A DNA stretch of 64,000 bases from CAKVLS01 sp045638465 (GCA_045638465.1 JAZUBK010000003.1:26339-90338); one strand, 5' to 3'; shown: positions 17,832 through 27,243, counted from the stretch's first letter. Numbers and translations are program-made. The notes: generated by a model not told the origin, from the letters alone.

Positions 17832-20693
17832 ATGCTTAACTTAGCGATGAATGCCGGTATTTTGTCAAGTATTTTTAATGGAATCAAGGCTGTAGTAGAC
17901 TTTTTTGCTAACTTCGTTGACATTTTGAAAGGTTTGTTCCAAGCATTGGTAATATATGCGTTTGCACCTATATATTATCTGTTCATGGGCATATGTTCAA
18001 TTGTAAACTTTGCAGAAATGATGTTCAAAAAGTTTGCTGGTATTGACCCAATCATGACAAATGATGGCGAAATGAATATCCTAGATGTATTCATTAAAAG
18101 TAATGAAATTTGGGGACTATTCGTTTCAATTTTAATTCTATCTATTGTTCTATTGTTCTTATTCACAATTGTTGCTGTTATCAAGTCTGAATTTGCACTA
18201 GACGCAAAAGGTAGCGCAAAAGGACCTATTATCGCAAGGTCTTTAAAATCACTTGCTATGTTCATTATCGTTCCTACAGTAAGTTTGTTAGGTGTATACG
18301 CTGTAAATGCTATCACTGATACTATAAACTCTATGATGAAGGGTAGTGATGACACAGGTATGGTACAACAAGTATTCTATACCATGTCGTATAACGCAAA
18401 TAAAGCGAGAATTAACAAAGAATTTGCCGAATATATCAAAGGGTGCGGCAACACGAGAAACAATAATGGTGGTGCGTTTAAAGGATCCCAAGAGGACGTA
18501 GCGTACGCCATAGACCAAGCCTTTAAGACCAACCAAAAACATAAATCAGGACTAAAATATGATGCTATGGATTTCCCTATGGAAATGATTGAAGCACAAG
18601 ACTTCTCATCACTATTTATGCCTGTTTCTATGTCAAACTACTGGGATACATATAGTATTTGGGATATCGTACAGGTAAACTTCTACTTTAGTATTCTAGA
18701 TATGGACTATATCATAGGTTTTGGTTCAGCGATTGTTATAACTTATATGTTATTGTCAATGAGCTGTGTACTTATCAAGAGAGTCTTTGAGATAGTAATT
18801 CTATTCTTACTAGCTGCTCCAATGATTGCACTTTCTCCACTTGATGGCGGTAGCGCAAGTAAATCATGGCAAAAAGAGTTTATTAAGAGAGTAATTGCTA
18901 TTGTAGCTCCAGTATTCTCAATTAATATGTACTTTATTATGATTCCACTATTTATGAAGATATCAATTTTCAATGGTGGTTTAGGTAATTTGGCATCTGC
19001 GGGTGCTATTAGTATGTCTGCTATGGGTATTCCAGCTGCTGCTGCAGTTGCTGGTGCATATGCTGCATACGACGCATTGTTCCAAATCATCGCAATATGC
19101 GTAGGTATGAGCGTTGTAAAAACTGCTTCTGCGCTATTGTGTAACTTGCTTGGTATTCAAGACCTTGTTAAAGAAGGTGACAAGCAAACAAAAGACGGTA
19201 TAAAGAAAGCTGCTAGTACTGCTATTACAGTTGCTGGTGCTGTAGCTACTGGTGGTGCTGCTGCTGGTGCTATGGGCGCTATGAAGGCTGCTGGTGGTGC
19301 TGCAAAAGCTGCTGGTGGTGCTCTTGCAAAATCAGAAAAAGGTGTATCAGCTGCAAAACAACAACTTGCAGATGCACAAGCTTCTGGTGACAAAACAAAA
19401 ATTGCTGAAGCTCAAGGTAATCTTGACAAAGCTACTGCAGATAGAGATTCTAAAGCAGCAGATTACAAAGATAAACAAGCTAAGCTAGATGATGCAAAAC
19501 AACTTGCAAAAGAGAAGAAAGAAGCCTTCTACGAAAAAGTTGGTGGCTCTACTTACAAAGGTATCAAAGATGTTCAAGATACTTGGGATAATAGAGGTCA
19601 ATCTAAGGCTCAAAAAGCTGCTAAAGATAAGATGAAAGATCTTCAAGCTACAGAAGCTGCACAAGAACAAATGGATAAAAAATACGGTGCTGTTGATAAA
19701 ACAACTGGTAAACGTTCTGGTGATGGTACTGAAGCTCATAAACATGATGGTGCAGTATTAGCACGTAGAGCAGAAGGTCAAGTAGCTCACCACTACGATA
19801 GCATCGCAGATTCAAATAGAGCTAGTCTTGGCGCATCTCAAGATAAAGTTAAAGGTCTTGCAAGTGAAATGCAAACAGTTTCACTTCTTGCTCAAGGTAC
19901 AAGACAAACTCTTCAAGATATTAATTCTGAAGATAGAGGCTCAATGACTAGAGGTCAAAAAGGCGCTCATACTAAGAGAAGAAAAGCAACAGAGGCTCTA
20001 TACGAAGAACAAGTTGGAACTCTACAAAGAGATGCAGCAGAAATTTCTGCTGAACAAGAAGCACAAGCTGGTTACGAATCTAATATCAGAGCTGCTGAAA
20101 AGAAGAAGAAACAAGCTCTTAAAGCAATCGAAAAAGGTGGAGTTGGCTTTGCTGAAGACGAACATGGCAACATCGCTGCTCAAGCTAAACATAGAGGCGC
20201 TGGCGAAATTGCAGGACGTGCAACAGGCGCTGGTATGGCAACTGCAGCTGCTGGCTTAGGTCTTGGCGGTGGTGCTGTAGCCGTTGGACAAATTATCGCT
20301 GATAATATCCACAACAAACAAATGCAAACAGGTGCAAATGCTATTAACGAAGCAAAAACTGCACATGATGAAACAGACTTCAAGATTGATGAGCACAATG
20401 CTGCTAAAGCTGCTCTACAAGATCAACAAAGTAAACTTGATCTTAACTTGGACGGCTTGTCAGATGAAGTTGAACAAGGTATGAAAGAAGCTGCTGGTGA
20501 TTTGGCTAGCAAGATCAAAGAGGCAATGCAACAAGGTAAACTTAACGTTGATGGTATTATGCAATTGCGTAATGCTATGGAAGGCTTGAATAAAGCGATC
20601 CTTAACCATCAAAAGAATGACCAAAGCAGTGCTGAATTGAAAGACGCTTTGGAAAAACTTACAAAAGCATTTGAAGAGGCTAAGAAAAAATAA
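17832..20693 (+). CDS. VirB6/TrbL-like polytopic T4SS protein (Mbov_0396-like) with a 500-residue soluble tail
   Basis: The first 435 residues are polytopic, with hydrophobic helices near residues 20-60, 90-120, 135-160, 285-335 and 350-430. They include 'KSEFALDAKGSAKGPIIARSLKSLA', a motif typical of the transmembrane protein found between pilin and VirB4 genes in Firmicutes and Mycoplasma ICEs. From about residue 440 to 953 the protein is hydrophilic, rich in Ala, Lys, Glu and Gln, and predicted mainly helical or coiled-coil, with one Gly/Ala-rich hydrophobic patch near residues 795-825. VirB6 proteins form the inner-membrane part of the channel. The long tail is an unusual addition. GGAG (17821-17824) is 7 nt before the ATG. 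Own promoter and terminator. Confidence 0.8.
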   Translation: MLNLAMNAGILSSIFNGIKAVVDFFANFVDILKGLFQALVIYAFAPIYYLFMGICSIVNFAEMMFKKFAGIDPIMTNDGEMNILDVFIKSNEIWGLFVSILILSIVLLFLFTIVAVIKSEFALDAKGSAKGPIIARSLKSLAMFIIVPTVSLLGVYAVNAITDTINSMMKGSDDTGMVQQVFYTMSYNANKARINKEFAEYIKGCGNTRNNNGGAFKGSQEDVAYAIDQAFKTNQKHKSGLKYDAMDFPMEMIEAQDFSSLFMPVSMSNYWDTYSIWDIVQVNFYFSILDMDYIIGFGSAIVITYMLLSMSCVLIKRVFEIVILFLLAAPMIALSPLDGGSASKSWQKEFIKRVIAIVAPVFSINMYFIMIPLFMKISIFNGGLGNLASAGAISMSAMGIPAAAAVAGAYAAYDALFQIIAICVGMSVVKTASALLCNLLGIQDLVKEGDKQTKDGIKKAASTAITVAGAVATGGAAAGAMGAMKAAGGAAKAAGGALAKSEKGVSAAKQQLADAQASGDKTKIAEAQGNLDKATADRDSKAADYKDKQAKLDDAKQLAKEKKEAFYEKVGGSTYKGIKDVQDTWDNRGQSKAQKAAKDKMKDLQATEAAQEQMDKKYGAVDKTTGKRSGDGTEAHKHDGAVLARRAEGQVAHHYDSIADSNRASLGASQDKVKGLASEMQTVSLLAQGTRQTLQDINSEDRGSMTRGQKGAHTKRRKATEALYEEQVGTLQRDAAEISAEQEAQAGYESNIRAAEKKKKQALKAIEKGGVGFAEDEHGNIAAQAKHRGAGEIAGRATGAGMATAAAGLGLGGGAVAVGQIIADNIHNKQMQTGANAINEAKTAHDETDFKIDEHNAAKAALQDQQSKLDLNLDGLSDEVEQGMKEAAGDLASKIKEAMQQGKLNVDGIMQLRNAMEGLNKAILNHQKNDQSSAELKDALEKLTKAFEEAKKK

Positions 20694-20706
20694 TCTAACC
20701 TAATAT

Positions 20707-20740
20707 AAAAAGAGTAAACTGAAAAGTTTGCTCTTTTTTT
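20707..20740 (+). terminator. Terminator of the VirB6-like gene
   Basis: AAAAAGAGTAAACT (20707-20720) pairs with AGTTTGCTCTTTTT (20725-20738, one wobble), GAAA loop, T-run to 20740. Confidence 0.85.
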
Positions 20741-20763
20741 ATGCAAAAAGGCAGTAATTTCGT

Positions 20764-20792
20764 TTGATGTTTTTTTGTAACTATATTATAAT
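20764..20792 (+). promoter_or_regulatory. Promoter of the VirB4 gene
   Basis: TTGATG (20764-20769), a 17-nt spacer, TATAAT (20787-20792). A second TATAAT at 20810-20815 could serve an additional start, but no -35 partner is clear. Confidence 0.5.
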
Positions 20793-20847
20793 ATTTGTAT
20801 AATTACTGATATAATGCTTATTTATAACTTATAGGAGGTTATTTTTC

Positions 20848-23490
20848 ATGGCAGATGCTAGATATATACCTAAGAAAACCAAGGTAAAAATGGAGTTTGC
20901 TAAGGGTATTACACTTTCTGATATCCTTATGTTCTTCCTTGTTGGTGGTGGTTTTGCAGGACTTATGTTCTCAAACTTTTCTTACCACATTTATATTGGT
21001 ATCGCATGGCTTGCTATTGGTGTTGCGATGTTCTTTAAAATTGAAGACGGCGTAAGACTTTACAGTTCTATTGTTTTGATTTTTAGATTTATGGCTTTCA
21101 AAAGAAAGTTTAAGAAAAACACAGACCCACTTAGCAAAAAGCCTTCTACTATCGACCAAATTATGTCTTTTCAAAAGTTAGAAGACGAAAAGTTTATTAG
21201 TTTTGGTTCTTATTATGCTCAAGTTGTAGAGGTAAAACCAGTAGGTTTTAGTTTGCTTAACGAGTACAAACAAGACCAACTTATTAGGACCTTTTCTAAC
21301 GCCCTATCAAGACTTACAAACACACAAACTGCGTCAATCGTAAAAGTAAACAAAGCGATGATTTTTGACGATTACGTACAATGTGAAGACAAAAAATACG
21401 ACGACGTTATGGAACTTCAATACGAAGGTGAAATGACAGAAGAAGAGGTTGAGGTTAGAGCCCCAGTATTTGAAGCACGTGTTAGCGTTATCGAAGACTT
21501 TAACCGTGGTGATCAAAAAGTATTTAAAGACTACTTTTATATTGTAGTTTATGATAAAGATAGAGAAGCTCTAGAAAACACTTGCTCTGGTATGGTTAGT
21601 GCCATGGCAACAGGTGTTATGCCTATGCAAGGTAAGGTTTTGAGAGAAAAAGAATTAATTATTTTCCTAAGATCTACTTATGGTAAAAACTTTGACGAAA
21701 GAGACCTAGAAACTCTTTCTTTCAACAAATTCCTTGATTGGGCAAAACCTGATAGCGTAGTATTTAAAGTTAACAAAACTGTAATCAATGGCGAAGTTTT
21801 CCGTTCATTTGTTATCAGTGATTATCCACTTCAAGTTTATAATGCTTGGGGATATCCTTTCTTTAGTTTGCAAGGTACTAACGTAGTTGTAAACATTACT
21901 CCAGTTACAAAACTAGAGTCAGAAAAGAGAATAGACAAGGCTATCGTTGAGATGGAAGGAAAAATGGGTTATACCGCAAAGAGTAGTAAGATTTTGGAAA
22001 ACCAAACTCACATTAAAACTTTGAAAGACCTATTGCAACAAATCAAAAACGGTGGTGAAACACTATACGACGTTAACGTGCATATTCTTTGCGAAGATGC
22101 ATCTAAAAAAGAAACAAGAGCTATTTTGAAACAATATGGCTTTAAATATTCAGAAATGTTTGGAAGACAAGTTGACGCATTTATTTCAAGAAGTATATCT
22201 CAACTTGATACATTGCCAGAATTTTATAGAAATATCCCATCTGGTACACTTTCTACAATGTTCCCATTTATCTCTGGTGCATTGATGGATGAAAAAGGTT
22301 TCTACCTTGGATATAATGAGTACCCTGTGTTTGTAAACTTCTACACTAGAAATAGTGAGAGAGTTAACAGCAATATGTTTATCATCGGTAAATCTGGTTC
22401 TGGTAAATCATTTGCTACAAAAACTCTTCTTACAAACCTAGCTGCTGATAGCGCAAAAATCTTTATACTTGACCCTGAGGACGAGTATTCTAAGATGGCA
22501 TACAACTTAAAAGGCAAAGTTATGGACGTAGGTTCTTCACTTTGCGGACGTCTAAATCCTTTCCACATTATTACATCTTTGGAAGCAGACGAAGGTTCTG
22601 GCGCTGCAACTGATGACTATTCTGCTCACCTTCAATTCTTGGAGCAATTCTTTAAAACAATTCTTGAAGGTATGAACTCAGATGCGTTTGAAAGGTTGAA
22701 CTCTCTTGTTATCAAAACATATAAGAAAAAAGGCATAGACTCTACAACAAAAGTTGCTAAACTTCCACCAGAAGCGTTCCCAATTTTTGACGACCTATAC
22801 GAAGTTATACAAGAAGAACTTGCAGTTGAAACTAACGAATACGCTATCAAAAACTTGCAAATCATTGATACTTATATTTCAAAATTTGCAACAGGCGGAC
22901 GTAACAGTAACCTATGGAATGGTCCAATGAGTCTTCAAGCAAAAGAAAACTTCATCACTTTCTCATTCCGTTCACTACTTGCAAACGATAACGAAGGTAT
23001 CACTAGTGCACAGATGCTTTTGGTATTTAAATTCCTAAACAACGAAGTTATCAAAAACAAAGACTTTAACGATAAGTATGCTACAAATCGTAAAATCTTG
23101 GTTGTCGTTGACGAGGCCCACGTATTTATCAACCCTAAATACCCAACAGCTCTTAACTTTATGTTGCAGATGGCAAAACGTATTCGTAAATACGGTGGTA
23201 TGCTTATAGTTATCACACAAAATATCAAAGACTTTATCGGTTCTCCAGAAATTGAAAGACAATCTGCTGCGATTATCAACGCATGTCAATATTCACTTAT
23301 CATGTCACTTGCGCCTAACGATATGACCGACCTTGTTGCTCTATATCGTAACGCTGGTGGTATCAACGAGACCGAGCAAGACAGTATCGTAACTGCTGGT
23401 GTTGGTCAAGGTTTCTTTATTACAAGTGCCGTATCAAGAACTACACTAAAAGTAGAACCAAACGAGACTGTTAAACAACTATTCTCATAA
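20848..23490 (+). CDS. virB4: VirB3-VirB4 fusion: T4SS assembly ATPase (Mbov_0397-like)
   Basis: VirB4 is the conserved cytoplasmic ATPase of all type IV secretion systems. This 880-aa protein starts with a PrgI/VirB3-like part containing two adjacent membrane segments (about residues 25-65), then a soluble VirB4 N-domain. The RecA-like motor has Walker A 'GKSGSGKS' (514-521), 'ILDPEDEYSKM' downstream, Walker B 'KILVVVDEAHVF' near residue 750, and 'RIRKYGGMLIVITQNIKDF' after it. All catalytic motifs look intact. AGGAGG (20833-20838) is 9 nt before the ATG. Fusion of the VirB3-like part to VirB4 is common in Gram-positive systems. The gene ends at a strong terminator. Confidence 0.93.
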   Translation: MADARYIPKKTKVKMEFAKGITLSDILMFFLVGGGFAGLMFSNFSYHIYIGIAWLAIGVAMFFKIEDGVRLYSSIVLIFRFMAFKRKFKKNTDPLSKKPSTIDQIMSFQKLEDEKFISFGSYYAQVVEVKPVGFSLLNEYKQDQLIRTFSNALSRLTNTQTASIVKVNKAMIFDDYVQCEDKKYDDVMELQYEGEMTEEEVEVRAPVFEARVSVIEDFNRGDQKVFKDYFYIVVYDKDREALENTCSGMVSAMATGVMPMQGKVLREKELIIFLRSTYGKNFDERDLETLSFNKFLDWAKPDSVVFKVNKTVINGEVFRSFVISDYPLQVYNAWGYPFFSLQGTNVVVNITPVTKLESEKRIDKAIVEMEGKMGYTAKSSKILENQTHIKTLKDLLQQIKNGGETLYDVNVHILCEDASKKETRAILKQYGFKYSEMFGRQVDAFISRSISQLDTLPEFYRNIPSGTLSTMFPFISGALMDEKGFYLGYNEYPVFVNFYTRNSERVNSNMFIIGKSGSGKSFATKTLLTNLAADSAKIFILDPEDEYSKMAYNLKGKVMDVGSSLCGRLNPFHIITSLEADEGSGAATDDYSAHLQFLEQFFKTILEGMNSDAFERLNSLVIKTYKKKGIDSTTKVAKLPPEAFPIFDDLYEVIQEELAVETNEYAIKNLQIIDTYISKFATGGRNSNLWNGPMSLQAKENFITFSFRSLLANDNEGITSAQMLLVFKFLNNEVIKNKDFNDKYATNRKILVVVDEAHVFINPKYPTALNFMLQMAKRIRKYGGMLIVITQNIKDFIGSPEIERQSAAIINACQYSLIMSLAPNDMTDLVALYRNAGGINETEQDSIVTAGVGQGFFITSAVSRTTLKVEPNETVKQLFS

Positions 23491-23526
23491 TAGGCCAAAA
23501 AAGCCTAAATATAGGCAAAAAATCAT

Positions 23527-23566
23527 ATGCAATAGCAAAAATTTCCCTTTTGCTATTGCATTTTTT
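23527..23566 (+). terminator. Terminator of virB4, overlapping the next promoter
   Basis: 14-bp perfect stem 23527-23540 / 23548-23561 with a 7-nt loop and a T-run to 23566. The -35 box of the following gene (23556-23561) lies within the right arm. Confidence 0.85.
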
Positions 23567-23584
23567 ATAAATAATTGTTATAAT
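23556..23584 (+). promoter_or_regulatory. Extended -10 promoter of the 1103-aa gene
   Basis: TTGCAT (23556-23561), a 17-nt spacer, TATAAT (23579-23584), with TG one base before the -10 box. Confidence 0.65.
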
Positions 23585-23617
23585 GTATCTAACCAAATAT
23601 AGGAGGGTTTTTATTAA

Positions 23618-26600
23618 ATGGCAAAAGTTAGATTGACCAAAAAAGAAGTTCTAAAAATGTTTAAGGAAGTAGATTTTCTAGAGCATTTCAAAGGAACTGG
23701 AAAAACTGAAGCTGAAATCAAAGAACTTGTTGACAGTTATACTGTTAGACTTAATGAAAACAAGCAAGGTGAAGCAGCTGAAAGATCTATTATAGATGAA
23801 CTAACTAGTGACCTTGGTGTTATCTTTGCAAAAGATATTGCCGCTATTGACAAAAGAATCGTAAACAGTGCTTTTGAGGCTCAAAAAGTTAGAGCAAGAA
23901 TCAAAAGAACTGAGGCTTTGAAAAATGTTTTTGAAGCTGCAAGAAAGAGTTTTGACGATGCACACAGACCTGATGCCGACAAAGCTGCCGCTGATGCTCA
24001 CACTGAATCTATAAATGTTTCAGATGCAGAAGCTGCTATCAAGGCCGCAAAAGAACAAGATAAAGCTGCTGACAGCGTAATTGAAGCTCAAAAGAAACTT
24101 ATTGAAGAAAAAGAAAAAGCTATTGCAAAACTTTTAGATGGTAATGGCGAGTTTAATGAAAATAGTGATGCTTATAAAGCAGCAATTGAACTTGATAAGA
24201 AAGATTATTATATTAGCCAATATGGTAAAGAATATATCGAATCAAGAGGCCTTTTTGAAAGACTACGTAGAGGCTTGAAAGTAGGAGCTGATGGTAAAGT
24301 AGATTTGTCAAAGGTAAAAGATGAAGCTGCTTTTGCTGCTGACATTGAAAAATATGTTTTGGATCAAATGAAGACTGAAGATGCTACATTGTCAGAAGAT
24401 AACTTGATTGTTGTTAATGATAATGTTGCCAAAAAGACTCCAGCATACAAACCTTTCAATCCAGCTGTTTATGATGCTAACCTAGAACATCCTGATCATA
24501 GAGCAACTGTTAGACTTTCTATCGAATCTATGAGAAGAGAAATCGAAACTGCTAGAGCAAGAATTACAGAAGCAGAAGCCAGTAAAGTTAGCGCCGAAGA
24601 AAAAAGAGTAGAACAAGACGCTATAAAAGCTGCCGCTGAAAAACACCATGGTGAATGTTTGGCAGAAGTTAAAAAGTTTAATGATTTGTTGACAGATTAT
24701 AATAAAAACGTTGCAGCTGCAAGACAAAATCGTTTAGCTGCAGGTGTTGAGATTTCACCTCTAGAATATACAAGAGCAGAAAGACTAAGAATTGCTCAAG
24801 ATATTTTGGAAAATGAAATTGATGAGGCAAACCCACTTCTTCAACTAGCATACGAAGGCTACATTGCTAACATTAGAGAGCAAGATAGAATAGCAGAAAA
24901 GTTTAAGAGTGATGCTTCAGAAGATCTTGAAGCTATCCTACAAAACGATTTTGAATTAAATGATGCTGATTATATGGGAATTGCCTTAGAGCATTATATT
25001 GCAGAAGGTTATGGCAGTGGCAGATATGTTGCTGACCTTACAAAACTAAGAAGCAATGTTAACAAATACTTTGGCAAATATGTTCCTGATTTAGCAAAAA
25101 GATATGATCTTATTAGAGCTAGATATACTACAGCTGCTAACTCATTTGATTATTTTGCAAGAGAAGTTCTTGCTGTTGACTATGTAGGCAAAAACAGAAC
25201 TGCTGAGTATGATGAGACTATTGAAGAGCAACTAAAAACTAATGCTGAAAAAATTGACGCAAGAGTTGCAGGTCAACGTAATAGACTAGAACTTCTAAAT
25301 CCAGATTATGATAGAGTTTCTCGCTATTCTAAAAACCCAACAGTAAAAGATTATATGGCTCTTACAATGCTAAGAGAATCATTACTTGCTGAGCAAAGAG
25401 AAGCTGAAGCAAAACAAGAACCTTTCCTAAAAGCAGGTATGCTTGCAGAAGTTTCAAGAAGAATGGTAGACCATATTGAAATTGCAAAGAGAAATGGTAC
25501 TATCATTGATATTGCTAATGCAACACAAATTGCTACTGAAACTTTGATTCCTGGTTATGATGAAATTTATGAATTTGCAAGAATCAGAGAAATTGACCTT
25601 ACAACTAAAGAAGGTAGAGATGAACTTGCACTTCTACAAGATGAATTTGTTGCTCAAAACGTTATTGCTCAAGCAAATATTAACGATGTTGCATCAGTTG
25701 TAGATTTCCTATATACAGGAAAAACACCACTACAAGGCGCAGAAAGAGAACAATTTATCGCAGAACATATGACTGAAATTGCAGATCATTTGAAATCTGG
25801 CGAACCAAGACTACATCCTACACTTGGTGGATTTAGAAAAGAAATAGATTTAACAAATGCACAAACATTGGAATTGAGCCTAAAAGAACTACAAAAACAT
25901 CCAGACAGAATTGTAACTATGTTCAAGGCTTATGGAAAATCTGGCATTGATGTTATCGAAGAAAATGGTGTTTTGAAAATTGCAACTCCTGGTCAACCAC
26001 ATGTAGAAGTTGCACCAGAAAACATAATTAACAAAGACTTCCTAATTTCTGCAGGTATGATGTTAGAAATGCCTTCAGATTCTTCTAAACAATGTAGAGA
26101 AGTTGCTACAAAAGCTCCAAAAATTGATGATTTTATTGCAAAAAGAGAACAATTGTGCTGCGTAAAATCAAAAGGTGGAAAAGACCTTGGAATTTTGGGT
26201 CAAGCATCTATTTATGTTGCTCAAGAAGCAGATTTTGACCTTGCTAAAGCAAGAACAGAATTAAGAGCAATTTATGCTGATCCAAAAACTCTATTTGAAT
26301 TCAAGAAAGCAAATCCAAAGGTAGCTGATCCAAAAGCTGAGTTGAAAAGACAATATCAACTTGCATACTGCGAATTGATGGATAGATATAGCGAGAAAAA
26401 ACAAGATATCGCAGCAATGATGGACAATAGTGAAATGGCTATTCCTGTAGAACAAAGAGACAACAATAGCCCACTTAAAAAAGACCACAGCGAAATGTAT
26501 GATGAAGCAGATATTCATGCAGACAAAAAGACACAATACCGTGGTGGTGCTGCAAGAACTGCTGCTATGGTTAAAAAAGTTCAAGCTATCCAAGATGCAA

Positions 26601-26929
26601 GATTTGAATTCCAAAATGCAGACGAAGCTGCAATCGAACTTCTAAATGAAGGTATTGCTACTGCAGTTATAGATATGTTACAAACTCTAGAAGAAACAAG
26701 AATTGCTAACCAAGGCTATCTAGATATCCTAAACGCAGCAATTTCTAAAGGACTAGAAAATAAAGTAGAACGTGAAGACGAAATTGCAGTAAAAATGGAT
26801 GAAACAACTAAGAAACTTTCACTAAACGTTGGCGAAAGAACATTTACTGTTGCTGAAGATGGTAAAGTAGCAATTTCTCCAAGAGAAGCTACACAAACTG
26901 TAGGCGATTCAGAACAATCTCAAAACTAA
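23618..26929 (+). CDS. Large soluble helical protein of unknown function linked to the T4SS (1103 aa)
   Basis: I do not recognise a family. The protein has no signal peptide and no membrane helix. It is rich in Ala, Glu, Lys and Asp, and long stretches look helical or coiled-coil (about residues 85-175, 320-365, 390-470). A more globular C-terminal half holds 'LHPTLGGFRKEIDL' near residue 730 and 'CCVKSKGGKDLGILGQASIYV' near 845. Product and position suggest a cytoplasmic component of the secretion system or its secreted substrate. It has its own promoter and a strong ribosome binding site (AGGAGGG, 23601-23607). The 86-aa gene follows after 14 nt and is co-transcribed. No relaxase motifs (HUH triad) are seen. 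Confidence 0.6.
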   Translation: MAKVRLTKKEVLKMFKEVDFLEHFKGTGKTEAEIKELVDSYTVRLNENKQGEAAERSIIDELTSDLGVIFAKDIAAIDKRIVNSAFEAQKVRARIKRTEALKNVFEAARKSFDDAHRPDADKAAADAHTESINVSDAEAAIKAAKEQDKAADSVIEAQKKLIEEKEKAIAKLLDGNGEFNENSDAYKAAIELDKKDYYISQYGKEYIESRGLFERLRRGLKVGADGKVDLSKVKDEAAFAADIEKYVLDQMKTEDATLSEDNLIVVNDNVAKKTPAYKPFNPAVYDANLEHPDHRATVRLSIESMRREIETARARITEAEASKVSAEEKRVEQDAIKAAAEKHHGECLAEVKKFNDLLTDYNKNVAAARQNRLAAGVEISPLEYTRAERLRIAQDILENEIDEANPLLQLAYEGYIANIREQDRIAEKFKSDASEDLEAILQNDFELNDADYMGIALEHYIAEGYGSGRYVADLTKLRSNVNKYFGKYVPDLAKRYDLIRARYTTAANSFDYFAREVLAVDYVGKNRTAEYDETIEEQLKTNAEKIDARVAGQRNRLELLNPDYDRVSRYSKNPTVKDYMALTMLRESLLAEQREAEAKQEPFLKAGMLAEVSRRMVDHIEIAKRNGTIIDIANATQIATETLIPGYDEIYEFARIREIDLTTKEGRDELALLQDEFVAQNVIAQANINDVASVVDFLYTGKTPLQGAEREQFIAEHMTEIADHLKSGEPRLHPTLGGFRKEIDLTNAQTLELSLKELQKHPDRIVTMFKAYGKSGIDVIEENGVLKIATPGQPHVEVAPENIINKDFLISAGMMLEMPSDSSKQCREVATKAPKIDDFIAKREQLCCVKSKGGKDLGILGQASIYVAQEADFDLAKARTELRAIYADPKTLFEFKKANPKVADPKAELKRQYQLAYCELMDRYSEKKQDIAAMMDNSEMAIPVEQRDNNSPLKKDHSEMYDEADIHADKKTQYRGGAARTAAMVKKVQAIQDARFEFQNADEAAIELLNEGIATAVIDMLQTLEETRIANQGYLDILNAAISKGLENKVEREDEIAVKMDETTKKLSLNVGERTFTVAEDGKVAISPREATQTVGDSEQSQN

Positions 26930-26943
26930 AATAGGAGTTTAAT

Positions 26944-27204
26944 ATGTCAAAAGAAATAAACATTACGCCTTCTTTTAAGGTAATTAAGTCTGTACTTTTG
27001 TTCAAAGAGTATGAGACCAGAGAAGAAGTTCTTAAAGTAGCTCAAACTATGGCTAGAACTGCAAGAGACAATGAAAAGTTTGACGATAGAACTGCTGCTA
27101 TATATCTTGAAGCCTTTGAGAGAATCCAAAGTTTGACTTTCCCTCAAATGATGGCTTTGAGAGAAGTGTTGAAACCTATTGATATGGGCGAAGACGAAGA
27201 ATAA
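26944..27204 (+). CDS. Small acidic helical protein paired with the 1103-aa gene (86 aa)
   Basis: A short cytoplasmic protein without signal peptide or membrane segment, mainly helical by composition, with an acidic C-terminus (GEDEE). It begins 14 nt after the preceding stop with AGGAG before the ATG, so it belongs to the same transcript. The pairing of a large soluble protein with a small acidic one resembles effector-chaperone pairs, but no sequence motif supports that beyond size and context. The unit ends with a strong terminator. Confidence 0.65.
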   Translation: MSKEINITPSFKVIKSVLLFKEYETREEVLKVAQTMARTARDNEKFDDRTAAIYLEAFERIQSLTFPQMMALREVLKPIDMGEDEE

Positions 27205-27212
27205 TAAAATAA

Positions 27213-27243
27213 AAAAAGAGATGCAAAAACGCATCTCTTTTTT
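27213..27243 (+). terminator. Terminator at the end of the T4SS cluster
   Basis: 12-bp perfect stem 27213-27224 / 27231-27242, 6-nt loop, A-run before and T-run after. Confidence 0.9.

Noticed and set aside
12425..27204. Complete integrative conjugative element
   Set aside because: Only secretion genes are present; relaxase, integrase, single-strand-binding protein, partition and att repeats are all missing from the window.
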